Of a DNA stretch of 64,000 bases, positions 35,048-47,600 are shown in pieces. The number at the start of each line of letters is the position of its first letter. The first letter of the stretch is position 1. The notes beneath the pieces are model-generated. The model searched no databases and was not told where the DNA came from. It saw only the letters and a program-made list of their open reading frames with translations. The DNA comes from Odontesthes bonariensis. Taxonomy: Eukaryota > Chordata > Actinopteri > Atheriniformes > Atherinopsidae. The stretch is taken from positions 31,112,197 to 31,176,196 of the forward strand of contig NC_134509.1 of assembly GCF_027942865.1 (NCBI RefSeq), given 5' to 3'. Position numbers and translations under genes: made by a program.

Positions 35048-37110
35048 TGCGCGCGCGTCACCTTGAGGGACTCCAAGTTTTGCTGAAACTCTTCCAGCTC
35101 TCTTTCGCCGGTCCGTATCCTCCCCTGGACCGTCCTCTGAGACTCCTGGAGCTGCAGCTGACAGACGGACAGACAAACAAACAGAGACACTATTAATGCG
35201 CTCAAGCCAAAGAGAAAGTACATCCTCTACCAATTGAAAGGTTTTAAATATTAAGACATTATAAAAATAAATCCTCTGGCCCTTAACAGCTGTTAAAATG
35301 AGGTAAACTCATCCTCAGATGATTTTTTTTGGGGGGTGTGAGTTAATTATCTGAAACATTTGTAAACAGAAATAGAAATACAGCATATAGGGCAGAAGCA
35401 GCATTTGCACAATTCTACAAAGCTTGAAAGTCAATATTTGGTATATTTGGTATGACCACACTTATTCCTATTCTTCTCAACGCAGCCTGAACCCTGCTAG
35501 ATAAGCTCTCTTGTCATTTCTTTAAGTAGTCTTCAGGAATAGTTCCCCAGGCTTCTTGAGGGACATCCTTCTTTGGATGTTGGCTGCTGTTTGTTCCGTT
35601 CTCTGCCAAGTTGATCCCACACTCCTTCAGTAATGTTGAGGTTCGGGTCTCTGGGGAGGATTCAACCGTCCATAAAACCGGTTGGCACCGACTTTCAGTC
35701 CACTTCTCGTATCATTTGGCATACATCAGCCTTTTCTCTCTATTCCACTCCATTAGGAGCGGCTTCTTGACAGCCCCCCCTTCCATGGAGACCATTTCTG
35801 ATGAGGCTTCAGCAAACAGTAGGTGGATCAACTGAAGGTCCAGCTGCACCGCTCAGATTGTGCCAGGTGCTTGCAGGATTTTTTCTCATTTCATAAGAAC
35901 ATCACTTTGAGACACTCTTCGACTGTAGATATATGTATTTTTTTTTTGTCCTGATACTTCTTTTGTCCTACATTTGTCCGGTTTCCTCTGTTTTTAAGAA
36001 CACACGCTGAGAAATGCCAAGTTATTGGCTAAGAGCTCTTTGGGAAAAACCTTGTTGGTGCAAAAATAATATTTTTTCCCTGTCAAACTTTGTTCTCTTC
36101 GGCATTTTTCATAGATGTAACCAAATAAATTGGTACAAATTATGCATCTTTGTGACAGGCAACAAAATCTCAAGAGATAACCATTTAAAATGAGTTCTTT
36201 GAAAGTCATCTGTAATGTGTAGACACAACACTGGTTCATCATTTAAGTTATAAGTGGGTTTTTTTTAATGCTTGAAAGTCATTGTTAAATTGGCTTAACA
36301 ACAACAACAAAAGATCAAGTAAGGACTGAAAACAAGAAAAAAAAGACTGCCTATGTCTACAGAAAACATTCAGAGCTTTTGCCCAAAACCACTTTTAAAC
36401 GATTAAAGGAGAGTTTTGGCTCCGTGGAAGCAAAATATAAGGAAAAAGAAATGGGGAGGTTGCTCAATACTTTTGCAAACTGATGAATGATCTTGTATCT
36501 CACGCGGTACCTGTCTCTTGACTCTCTGTGTGTCCATATTGCGGACTTCCTCCTGGTCAGCCTCGCACAGCAGGCAGTCCCCGCTCCACTCCACCGCGGC
36601 CTCCGCCTCGGAGCCACTCCCCGCGGGCTCCAGACCCAGGCGGTGCTGAGAGCACAGCCTCTCCGCCAAACGCTCCACGGCGGCCACCAGTTTGTGCCTC
36701 CTCAAAGTGCCGACCTCGCGGTGCGGCAGGACGTGGAGGTCACAGAAAGACGCCAGGCACACCAGGCACGACTTGTCCGCCCTCAGCTTGCCCTCCGCCG
36801 GGCAGAAGTCGCACGGCACTTCTCCAACTCCTCCCAAGTAGAGCTCCGGCGCCCTGACCATCTCGCTTAGCTTGAGTTTGTCGACGACCTCGGCGAGCAC
36901 GGTGTTCCTCCGCAGCACCGGCCGGGGGCTGAAGGTCTCCCGGCACTGAGGGCAGCTGAACTGGCCCGACTCTGCCTGGTCCCAGTAGTTGTTGACGCAC
37001 ACCATGCAGTAGGTGTGTCCGCAGGGGATGGACACCGGGTCTCGCAGGATCTCCAGGCAGATGGGACACCTGAACTGACTCTCAGTCACAGAGATGTTAG
37101 CCTGAGCCAT
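27377..37110 (-). CDS. TRIM25/TRIM16-like E3 ubiquitin ligase (RING, B-box, coiled coil, B30.2)
   Basis: Coding exons in transcript order: 36511-37110, 35062-35157, 33454-33534, 32871-33068, optional 32357-32377, 31892-32051, 31630-31668, 27377-27930. Phases agree with or without the 21-nt exon, giving 575 or 582 residues. Exon 1 (200 residues) holds a C3HC4 RING beginning CPICLEILRDPVSIPCGHTY and a B-box 1 (CDFC, CLVC, CDLH). The second B-box keeps CSQH and CLLC but lacks the middle and final Zn ligands. The 96-nt exon and the following two encode a coiled coil. The last exon is a PRY-SPRY (LDPDTAHPTLVL, WEVEWRGG, GVFLERQKGALSF). In this family RING recruits E2 enzymes and B30.2 selects the target, often in antiviral signalling. 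Fish have many such paralogues, so I give no gene symbol. Confidence 0.9.
28940..29195 (+). repeat. old copy of the tRNA-headed SINE
   Basis: GTGGCACAGTGATGAACACT and TTGTCTCACAGCAAG match the head, and GGATAAACTCCAGCCC with AATAGATGGATGA match the tail, of the SINE at 49853-50223. It is more diverged and internally rearranged. Confidence 0.65.
30075..30597. mobile_element. 523-bp element with TAGCCTGG ends and 9-bp target duplication
   Basis: Ends are TAGCCTGG and CCAGGCTA. The flanks are a perfect 9-bp duplication, TCATATTGT at 30066-30074 and 30598-30606. Inside, CATGCTGCTTTGCGCACGAT (about 30221) reappears inverted near 30554-30581 with few changes. A 25-base C run lies at 30453-30477. 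Nine-bp duplications suggest a Mutator-like origin. It is in the last, largest TRIM intron. Confidence 0.8.
30453..30477. repeat. 25-base C run
   Basis: An uninterrupted run of 25 C, inside the element at 30075-30597. On the minus strand it is a G25 tract that could form stacked quadruplexes and stall polymerases. Confidence 0.95.
32357..32377 (-). other. candidate TRIM microexon (21 nt)
   Basis: On the minus strand, GTCACAG precedes CAGTTCTATTTAAAGGGAGAG and then GTATGT. It encodes QFYLKGE in phase 0, so its inclusion or skipping keeps the frame. A second acceptor three bases in would give 18 nt. TRIM genes of this class often have a 20-60 nt exon at this place. Confidence 0.4.
34992..35044. 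repeat. (TG)n microsatellite next to a TRIM 5' splice site
   Basis: About 26 TG units on the plus strand, which read as CA in the TRIM transcript. The tract begins 18 nt inside the intron after exon 35062-35157, whose donor is CTCAAG|GTGACG. A GCGCGC spacer separates donor and repeat. Confidence 0.95.
35420..36245 (-). mobile_element. degraded Tc1/mariner-type element in TRIM intron 1
   Basis: CAGGAATAGTTCCCCAGGCT, GGATGTTGGCTGCTGTTTGT and GATCCCACACTCCTTCAGTA match, in reverse, the transposase region of a common fish Tc1-like element. No frame survives. Confidence 0.55.
36511..37110 (-). other. TRIM exon 1: RING and B-box region
   Basis: A 600-nt, GC-rich first coding exon starts at the ATG of MAQANISVTESQFRC and ends at a canonical donor (GACAG|GTACC). 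The RING ligands CPIC, CGHTYC, C and CPQC are all present. The GC richness produces long antisense open frames, which are shadows. Confidence 0.92.
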
Positions 37111-40100
37111 GTCGGTGGGATCCCCCTTTGTTGTCGGCTAGCCTCTGGGCTGCGTGCTGATTCCGCCCCTCCGGATAAGAAAAGCTTTCCCTAACTCCCA
37201 GAATGTTGTTATGAAGGGGAGAGATAGGTATACAGAAATAGTTCTTCCGCAATGTCATACAGCCCATTATGGAGTGATCTTTCTGTGCCCTCCATTTAGT
37301 CTTGAAGGCATGTGTTGCCTTCCAAGGCTCAGATCGCAAAAATAGAAGATCAACACTTATTATCACCTCCTATTTGTTATTTCATATATCATAGCAAATA
37401 GAATGACTCAAGTGATAAAGGTAAAAAGTGATAAACCCGCTGTTTGAATGTTTGACTTCCTGTAGCCTCCAATTAATGTGACGGCAGTAATATTCCATCA
37501 ACAAAACTGTGACAACAAATATATATTATGTTGTGTTTATCATAGATGCTCCAAAATGATGACACATTTACAAAAGCTAACATATGAAGCATGTGGTGTG
37601 GTCAATAACAGATCACCTGCAAATGACAGGTTGTGCATTTTGTGGTCGTGTTGACTTTATCAACAACAAGACATGTGCAAAAAAAAAACAAAGTTAAAAG
37701 CAGTTCTGTTTGATTTGAATTTGACCAAAACAAACCATAAAAACATGGTTCAAATAAGTGAAGGATGCTGAAAGTGGCCTCCCTTGGGTCAGTATCTTGT
37801 GAGGGCACACAGAAAGCCACAGAAAGTTTACATCGCCCTCTGTTGACCAGCACCCATAACACAGACACAAATGACCTGTCATCAATGCAGAAGTACATGG
37901 TAAAGTGGAGTAAATGACAGTATTTCTGAGGCAATCTGTGTAATTTTCTGATATTTATCTTAGACTTTAATCAAATCAGCATGTGTTGCCACAGCTGGAG
38001 TTCAGAAAGAGGAAAACAAACAGGTGAACCTTAGAAACTCAGACCATAAACATCCAAAATATAAACAAAGAACCAAACTAAAACCACATACCACGTCATA
38101 CCATGTAGTTTTGTTTTTTTTTCTTTTACAGCTAATGCATCACATCATAGCTATGTTTTACTGTGCTTTTTTCTTTCTAACTGACAGTGGCTGTTGCTGT
38201 AATCAGACTGAACATGTGCATGACCCACTGACCACTGATTAACAAAAGGCTTTGCAGAGGTTTCAAATGAATAGTTTACGTAGTATTTTTCATTTGCTGG
38301 GGTTCTACAAGTTTATCACTTAATCTCAAATCCTCCCCTTGGGCCTACCACTCTGTTTTTGCAGAACTAAAGTACCCCTTTCCTTTTGGAAATCACGGAG
38401 TGGTCATGCAGTCATCCAAATGGCCCTCAATGCCCCATTTGGAAGGCTAGACTTCTACTCCTTGATCCTTAAGAGGCTAAAAGAAAATGGCCAGATTATA
38501 TATCCCTGCCCACTGGAGGGTGAGGATGATGGATGGAATTGGGATTGGGCCGAGGTTTTGTGTTTGCAATGATTGGACCTTAAGAGTTGATTATGCAGCA
38601 CCAACCTGCTTTAGAATATCTTTCATATTGTCAATAAGAGATTGCGACACATTACGGCAACCAAATGAACCTGTTGTTGTGGCTTATTAAAGCTAATTAA
38701 AGTACCTGTATAGCAGATACTCTAAAAGAGGCTCAGTTTTGTCAGCAGTTCCTGGGTCCCAGCATCCCCAGTCCCAATTTTAAAGTGTCCTTGGGTGATA
38801 CATATCGAACCCCATCATCAGAATACAAATTCTCTAGGAAACTATTTATTTAAGGGTAGGCATTAGACTTTGCTGCACAAGACTTGACAACTTCGAGGAT
38901 TAGAAGCGGTTAACCAGAAAGTTACCCCAGTTCACATGTCATTGGGTAAGACGCTGCACCCCACATTACCCCGATGTTTTCCTCACTTTTAAGTTGATTT
39001 ACATCAAATATTCCCATAAAATGTATGTTGTTTTGATGTTATCATTTTTTTGCCTGTACCAATAAGTTTCTTTGTCTATTTTATTTAGTCTGACAGAGGG
39101 ACCTAACATCAGAAGTACAGAAGTACCTGTCTCCGTAAGCTCTGTACCTTTGCTTTTCTTGCAATTCACATGCAAGTAAGGCAAAACAACTTGAACGTTC
39201 ATAATTTGTGGGAAATTAACAGTATTTCACATAAACATCAACACTCTCAGATCTGCTGCTTCAGCAGCTGGTGATCAGCCATAAATATGCTGTTTCTAAT
39301 AATGCATAGATAGGCTGTACAGACTTATTTCCATTAAGTTTGCACACTGTTTCTCAAAGTTTGCAGCCCTCAGTCTTATGAGTTCCTCCCTTGTGTATCT
39401 CCAATCCCAGTTCTTGAGTACAGTCCAACTCTCAATCTGACTCGGAGCTTAAATCAGGCAGACAGACAAAGCCCTGAAAGGGGGTCTGGTCCCTTGACTC
39501 TGCTGGTCCTTTGTTCGAAGTGGGACTGTGATGTGCTTGCTGCTTTAGAAAAAGGACTTTTCAGGTAGGCCGTAAGGCGATCCTGGGCCTTTCCTGGGCA
39601 GGGTGTGCCCCGGGCGTCTCTGGTTTACCTGCGGGACCAGGAGGGGTGGGGTTGGGAGGGCTCGTCTGTGTTGGGTTGGCAAGTAGTGGAGAGGAGGAAA
39701 GCAGCTGGTCAGTGGAAGAGGAAGAGAAAGAGAGAGGAGGGGGGTGGTGGGAGGATTGGTGTAAGGTGAGAACGCTGAGAAAGGACAAATAAACAAAGGT
39801 TGTGATGAGGGTCTGAGGTGAATTAATTGTATCAAGCTCTCTCTCTCTTTTTTTGGCCACAGTCTCCAGGGACAGCAGCACAGGGAACTGCTGTAGTTGG
39901 AGTTGGGACAGCTCAGAGAAACCTACAGCTTTTTATGGGTTGAAACATCCCATTGATGAATTGATACAACATTTTGTTCACACACTCATGACTTCTGGAG
40001 GATTTAGCCCAATTTCTACGATGAGTTAGAGAATTTTCCACAAGTGCCACAAACAAGCTGACATCTGAGGCTTTGAATGAAATCCTTTCATAGCTGAATG

Positions 40101-40199
40101 AGTTGCCATGAAATCTGTTTCAGACATTCATGCTCCCCCCCCCCCAAGGTCAAATTTAATTACTTTTATTCAGTCTACTAACTGTTTATGAAGGAGCCA

Positions 40200-40750
40200 C
40201 TATCAGATCAGAGTTTCAGTTCATTGAATACTTTGGTTTATGACTTGTCGCACATTGATGCTCCACACTGAATGTTACCTCTGTATTTTGATCTTTCTTT
40301 GAACACTACTTCAGCATCAACCTCGGGTCTCTTTCTTTATATTTTGTTTAAAGAAGCCAAACTGTCTTGTAATCTATTAAACTGGTCCTGAGAAATAGTT
40401 CTCCAAGTTTTCTGAATTTCCTCGAGAGAGTTTTATTTCGGACAATTACTACTTATTCACTCATTTTCACTTGGCATATTTCTTTCAATAAGATAAATAG
40501 GCCTATCAAACGGTTTGCAGCACATGAATAGCATCTGAGAGTCATGTCCTGAAGAAACAGGAAGAAATTTCTTGCAAAAATCTGACAGAACTGGCTGTGA
40601 AAAAGCCTTTATTAAGGAAGAGAAACAGGGAGAAAAAGCTGAAGTATGCCAAATGACTCAAGAGCCGGACTGAAAATCAGTAGCAACGGGTCTTATTGAG
40701 TGATGAATCCTCCCCAGAGCCCGGGCCTCAACTCACTCTATTGTAGGTTG
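40200..40750. mobile_element. rearranged Tc1/mariner-type remnant upstream of mfng
   Basis: The left half (GAGAAATAGTTCTCCAAG) matches the family in reverse, while the right half (GACTGAAAATCAGTAGCAAC, GAGTGATGAATCCTCCCC) matches it in forward orientation. Two halves in opposite orientation indicate rearrangement or two insertions. Confidence 0.5.
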
Positions 40751-41092
40751 GAACCTAACAATTTCCTTTAGGATTTCTATTGAAGGAAACTGTCAGTAGT
40801 CATAACTTGTTAAAACAAAAAGATTATGTGGACTGTTTGTTGATGCCTATCACCTTCTAAACCTATGAGTCATCATTTGTCTTTCACTTCCACTGACCTA
40901 TTAACTCGATAATTTTAAGAGGCTTTGTTTTGTTTTGTTTGCAAAATATAAGGTGATACTTTGTTGATGCCCCAAATAAAGAAGCTTGTTCTTGTCCATT
41001 TTGCCGTGTTTTTTAGAGAAAGCCATGCAGAGGGCTGTGTAAGTGCTGAAGAGGAAGGAAGAGGTTGCTGTGTCAACGCTGAGATAAGCGCA

Positions 41093-41099
41093 TATAAAA
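41093..41099 (+). promoter_or_regulatory. possible TATA box upstream of mfng
   Basis: TATAAAA lies 549 bp upstream of the mfng ATG within GCGCATATAAAATCAGC. With initiation about 30 bp later the 5'UTR would be near 520 nt. AT-rich background makes chance occurrence likely. Confidence 0.2.
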
Positions 41100-41647
41100 T
41101 CAGCTCAACACTAAAATGTGCAGCAGTTAAAGATGTCAGTGTATATTCACATATCCTTCAATGTACTTTTGATATCCATCCCATATTATTTGAACCATGT
41201 TGAACTGACCATTTTAAAACAAATAATCCGACCGGAAGGGTTTTAGATTCTGGGTTTTTACTTTGAAGGTGGAACAGGAAAATCCTTTACGTATCCCGTC
41301 TAACTTGAAACAAGTGACAAGCAGCACGTCGGCTTAAGTCAGATCATTTTTAGTGGCTTTGAAAATGTAGAAATGATTGGAAATTCATGTCCTGCTGCTG
41401 TATCCACAAGAGGCAAAAATCTAAAAAGGGATCAGTTCCATGATCAGAAATTCTCTGATATCTAAGATACTATCATGAGAATTGTGAGTAATTAATAAGG
41501 GAACTACGAAACGAGGAAGAAGTGATGAAGGAACCGTTATGAAACGAGACTGAACCCATCAAAAACTTCTGGATGATTTCAAAAGAGGAAACACAACGTG
41601 ACATAATTTTAATGCCTTTAAGGATTTAATTACCGCGTTGCTCTACC

Positions 41648-44600
41648 ATGCGCAAAAGATGGGTACGTCGGAGGTTGCTTGTCTTGATTTTCACCTTCTT
41701 CATAATTGTCTACGTGGATTTTCAACTACGCACGAACAGCTTTACCATACTAAATGCTGGTCACCCTCCATCAACTGCTGCGCTCCGCAGCTCCATCCAG
41801 CAGGTTCTCTCCGCCGCCAAGGACGCGCAGAGTTGGGTTTACAACAGGAGCAGCGGCAGCAAATCACAACTTAATGACAAGAGTAGAGGGCACTGGGTCT
41901 CTGAGGGTGCACATGTCACTCAGCCCAAACTGAAGCTGGAGGACATTTACATCGCAGTGAAAACCACCGGGAGGTTCCACAAGACGCGGCTTGCGCTTCT
42001 TTTGGAGACTTGGATCTCCAAGACCAAGGCGCATGTAAGTGTTTGTTGGAAAATATTTAACTTCAGCCATACATCCACAGAATTCAACTAAAAACAAAAT
42101 AACCCGCGTGAAACACAATCAGTAGCACAATATTATCGCACCTGATATTTCTATGAACAACCATGTGATCTCGGGGGAAAACTTTTGATAAAAGAGGAGC
42201 TATTTTGTCACTTCATTGAACTTAAAGTCTTGTTTTAAAGAAACTGACTTAGATAAAGTGATAATAATGATAAAGGTGCATTATGTTGGTATGTCTCAAT
42301 TAACATAAAGTACTTTCTACTTTTATGTACAATTGGCTAAATAAACAGTCAGACAGACTGTTAGTTCATACCAGGGCTCATGAACTCATAATAACTCAAC
42401 ATTTCATGCATTTATTTGATGGAAAGATCAACCACGTGACGTCCTGTGGGCCTAATGATCATTTGAAACTGTTTGTCAATTAACTGCTGGAAGGAATGTA
42501 TAAAATATTAAAACTTAGGTCATATTAAAGATGGAAAGATTCCATTTTCGGTCTTGCTATCAGTTCAGCCAAATGTCCTAAACATTGAGGGAGTTTTCAA
42601 AGTAGCAAATGCTACCGCCAAGACTTTGCAATGGTTTAGTTTGGTTTGTTGGCTGTGGTGAGGATGAGATCATGCAGTGAGTTTTTGAGGCTCAGTGAGA
42701 AAGTAACAAACCTGTTGGAAAGCCATGTCTTTGGGGTATCTGGGATTCAGTTTGAAAGGTTTGGCTGCACATCATCTGAGATTTTAAGGGTTGTAGTACA
42801 AAGCTGGAGTGCAAAATTTCAGACAGCTGTGGCACAAATTGATAAGTAACAAAGTCCAAAACAGCATTTCCCTGTGCGTCAGGTTGTTCTCTTTGTCTCT
42901 CTTTCACACACACTTACATTCTCCTTGGCCGCTCGGTGAGGTTATCCAGCTATATCTATGCATGTCAAAACACTTTACCAGGAACATCTGTTTGTCTCAT
43001 AGTCTACACCTCTAATCTGCAGCAGTTTGATTTGTCCAGTCTGGCTAAAAATCAAATGAGTTAATCCCTGGAAACAATACATGCAATTTTAATTTGGAGT
43101 TGCTGGCCTTGAAATCATCACTGACTTATGAGGTTGGCTGTACTGATATACAGACACAGAACAGGGCTTATTCAGAAAGAAACAGCGGAACACTTAAGGG
43201 GAAATGGCACAAGTTGGCTGTTTTTTAAACTATCGTTTACATCAGTGTAGATCAAATATTCTCTGAACTGTAGATCTCATTCCAATGTGCTCTCAGAATT
43301 TAGTTGACCTTATTTAATACCATGTTGTGATCATGAAATCACTTTGAAAACAACAACAAAAACAAAAAAACTAAATGAAACTAATGACAAGGCATAGATC
43401 ATCTCACTTCCTGTGTTCTGCCTCACAGAACAGAAAAACTGGTCAAATGAACAAGGATTTCAAGAAAAGTTTTGTTTTTTTTACTGAAAGAGGAAGGTAC
43501 CTACTGATAATGTCTTCCTCTTTTTCACTGCAAATGCAAAACAGAAGATCGTTCATTTTCTCGGCTTTATGCCTTTAGGCCAGTTTTTGTATCTGAGAAA
43601 TGTTCACACAAAAACGTAGTCACACAAAGACACAAGCATAGATGCAGCAACAGGAGAAAACACACGCAGAGACACAGGAAGCTGTGCAGGCAGGTTGTCT
43701 TGGCTGAGAGGAAGCAACCTCTGTGTAGTGACTTCGTTAACAATACTGAAAAGGAAGCTGGTCATAGAACAGGAAGTGGAGAGGCAGACTGGAACAGAAT
43801 GAACCGCATCATACTTACATCAGTCCACACACATGGAGACTTTCCAGCAGACTTGGCACTTGCTGCCACCATATATACTGCAGTTGCTGAGGGTTTAGGG
43901 CTAGAAAAAGGATCGTAGTGACACAAACTGTCCCTTAACAACACCCTCTTTGCTGCCCTGGAACAGTACATATGCATCTACTGTACATATATTCCTCAAC
44001 AAGATAAAGCTAATGGCACCATGCTAAGAGGGTTTTTATTTTAATTTTAATTTTATAGCAATCCTTGTATGATACAATGATGTTGAACATGTATATATTT
44101 ACCACTGTTTTAGTTCCATATGTTGCTATGCAAAACATTAAACACAAAACAAATGTTAGATTTTCATATTTTGTAGAAAGGAATTGAAGGAAATTTAATT
44201 TTGGTGCAGAGATAAAGTCTCTAGAGTCACTAGAACTCATCGCTCATGATCCTGGATATCAACATGAATTTTGACCAGTGAATTCAGACTTCTGGAGACA
44301 TTGGGTCTGAACCAAAATGCCTCCAGACCACTATGGCTATATCATTATACTTGTTTAAGATTACAACCCAATTTCCTAAAAAGTTGGCATACTGTGAAAA
44401 AACAGAATGCAACAATTCTCATTAACATCCAAATGTTATGTTTGATTTAAAGTAAGACACATGAAATGTTATTTTCCTTGAAAAATATGATTTAAATTTG
44501 TTACTAAAAAAGGGGGCCGGCATCGAGCAGTAGACCATAGCAACAAGACAAACAAATGTCACACACGCGGGGGAATCCTTAGGCAAGGCAAAGCAAGGCA

Positions 44601-47600
44601 ATTTTATTTGTAGAGCACAATTCGTATAACCTGACTCACGTCATCTGGCTGCGTTCACCAACTACACGCGGGGGCGTTGCCTTTCCTCAGAGGGCGGGAG
44701 TCAGGTAACAATTCGTACACAAGGCAATTCAAAGTGCTTTACAGCTACATAAAATCACAAGAAGGCAATGAAATCATTAAAAAAAAAAAAAACATAAAAA
44801 ATAATCATTAATTAATTAATTTAAAAGTGAAGAGTTCAGATAAAATACTTTCAGGTGTCATATGCACAGCAAAACAGAACTGTTTTCAGCCTGGACTTAA
44901 ACATTGTCAGAGTTGAGGCCTGTCCAAAGGCTGTTCCAGATTTTAGGAGCATAAAACTGAAACACAGCCTCACCTTACAGAGATACATTGCAGTCATTTT
45001 CTGTTGCAGCATTGTACAAATCTTACTTAATGGTCTTTTAAAAGTGAAAAGAAACATGAGATTGATGCATTATTGACCGACCTCGGGGAAACTTCCTCCA
45101 TAACTCTGTTTACAGGCTGTGAGTCTGCACTTTATAATTTTCGGCCCTCTGCCCAGGCTGACGGATTTCAGTGCGTGATTTAGTTTGACTTATGACCAGA
45201 GTAGAGGAAACTTATTGTTATGGCAGCTTTTCCTCAAGGGGATTTCGCAGCGTAGTTGGTGGTGGTCGTTGTGGTGAATTGTGATCAGGAGGACTGATCC
45301 AGGTATCTCATTACTCCTCTTCCTTGTGGAGGAAGGGAAGAACTATATCTTTTTAAAAAAAGACCAAATGAAAGATCCAGAGAATTTTTTAAGTTGCTGA
45401 GTGCAAGAGGGGGAATTAAGATCACTGCTGGATGAACTTCAGCGGTACAATAAAACATTGTAGGTTACTTAAGAATAGATGTAGCTTTTCTTTAACTCAG
45501 AGGAGAACATGTCACAATAGTAATGGTGGTGTGCATTTACTTTAGGTACATAAAGGCTTGCACCGTCACCTCAAAATAGTTGAATATATGTACACATTTG
45601 CACAAAACAAGACAGAGAAAGATCTATTTTATATAGGGAAACATGTAAAGCTACTCTATACCAATGCTTAAAATGAGCACAGTGTTTTAATGTCAAATAA
45701 ATGCTAGCAAAGCAGTTCAAACTAAACATTAGTGATAACTGGATTATTACGTAAAATGATTTGTTACAGTTATAACCCAGGTTACTTTATGTAATCACAG
45801 AGTCAAATATTAGCCAAATCAAAGACTAAGCTTGTAAAGGCAGTTTTTTCACCCCCATAGTGTGAGTTTATGACAACATAGAGGGATACTGAATGTATGT
45901 ACTTGCATGCTTGTTGGACCCACAGACATAATGCATCTTGTATCCCCTTAATTGATTTTATTTTATTCTATCTCTTCTTTCTTTCTTTTTTGTTTAAAAT
46001 TTAAATCATGCCCTTTATTTCTACTGTTTTAATGTATCTGTAAAGCACTTTGAATCGCCTTGTAGTTGAATTGTGCTATACAAATAAACTTGCCTTGCCT
46101 TGCCTTGCCTTGCCTTAATTGTTACCTTAAATCTGACTTGAAGATGAACAAACTCATAAATCTGGATGATATGATAGGTCTGTCGTCCTCTGCTGGCCAG
46201 TAGCTAAACAGGCCCTTTTTCTGGTGTTTTAAACCATTGGAAGTTTATGAAAGTGGGCATTTGTTTATCACCTAAATACTAAGTTTCTGTTAAAAATGTT
46301 TAATAGTAATTTTTGCTTCTCCTCAAATCTCCATCCTAACCCTGTCATGAAAAAAAGAAAGACAAACCTGCTCAGATATGACTGATGGCTGGTTGATGGG
46401 AGGATCAACAGTTTGAGGAAGTTACAGATGGATGAAAAGATACAAAAGAGCTAAACTTTTTATTATCTTGTATTCCTGCCAAAACCCTTGATCAGTTCCC
46501 TTGAACAAAACGATTAGTTAATGTTTATTTAATCTAATGGTCGATTTGTCCCCCTCTGGGGTTATTTAAATGCCTTGTTGTAATAGAGAGTCAAGCACGA
46601 AGTATGGTTCAACCTGAGAGGCTGTGGAGATAGAGCTGCTTATTCAAATCATTGGTGCAAACCAATTCAGTCTCTGTTACTCGTAGACCATACAGATTAG
46701 TATCTTCCAAATGAAGTGTTTGCTGGATTTTCTTGGTTCAGAATACCAAGGAAGTGTTTTTATTTTGTTTGAGTCCTCATAAAGCTCTGACATACAAAGA
46801 GAATGGGAGATAATGATAAGATTATAGATATGTTCTTCATCTGAAGATTTCAATACCTGGGATTTTTATTTCAAAATGGTCTGATATATAAAACCTTAGA
46901 GCTGAATGATGGTGTCGTTTTTTTTCTTTTACATGACTGTAGATGCAAATTATGATTATTAATTGACTTTAATTGTTTTTTTTTTATCTCTCCGGGTACT
47001 CCGGCTTCCTCCCACTGTCCAAAAACATGCATGTTAGGTTAATTGGTGTCTCTAAAATTGTCCTTAGGAGTGAGTGTGAACGTGTGTGCGGTCGTTTGTC
47101 TGGTTTGTCTCTGTGTGGCCCTGTAATGGACTGGCGGTCTGTCCGGGGTGTACCCCGCCTCTCGCCCATTGACCGCTGGGCAGTGGTGGAGGAAGTACTG
47201 AAGTGTAGTACTTAAGTAAAAGTATAAATACCCAGCAAAATATATACTTAAGTAAAAGTAGAAGTACTGCATCAAAAATCCTATAAGTAAAAGTCATAAG
47301 TACTGACTTTTAAATTTACTTTAAGTATTAAAAGTAAAAGTACTCGCGCTATTGGTTGTCTTTCAATGTCTAGGCCATTTTGATGAAGAATGCAGGTATA
47401 GCTACTGGTAATACTTAAGCCTCTACAGAAGTCACTGTTAGTAAAAACTATAAGCAACATTGAAGCTATCAGAGCCACCTGAAAACATATTTTTGTGTAG
47501 GCAACGTAATGGCGAAACTGCATTTATAAAATGTAACGAGTAACAACACATATTGTAGAAATGTAGTGGAGTAGAAAGTATAGATAATAGCTGCAAAATG

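Larger units (their letters stand above)
37111..41647. other. intergenic between divergent TRIM and mfng genes
   Basis: The two genes are head to head 4.5 kb apart. I see no coding exon here. Contents: the TRIM 5' flank, a CTCF-like CGCCCTCTGTTGACCAG at about 37832, purine-rich sequence at 39640-39760, a degraded Tc1/mariner region at 40200-40750, and a TATA-like box at 41093-41099. Open frames in this stretch have no recognisable domains. Confidence 0.6.

Noticed and set aside
36487-36870. 127-residue open frame on the plus strand
   Set aside because: It is antisense to the GC-rich RING/B-box exon of the TRIM gene and has no domain or splice support.
37602-37934. 110-residue minus-strand frame between the TRIM gene and mfng
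   Set aside because: No motif, no splice context, AT-rich composition like the surrounding intergenic DNA.
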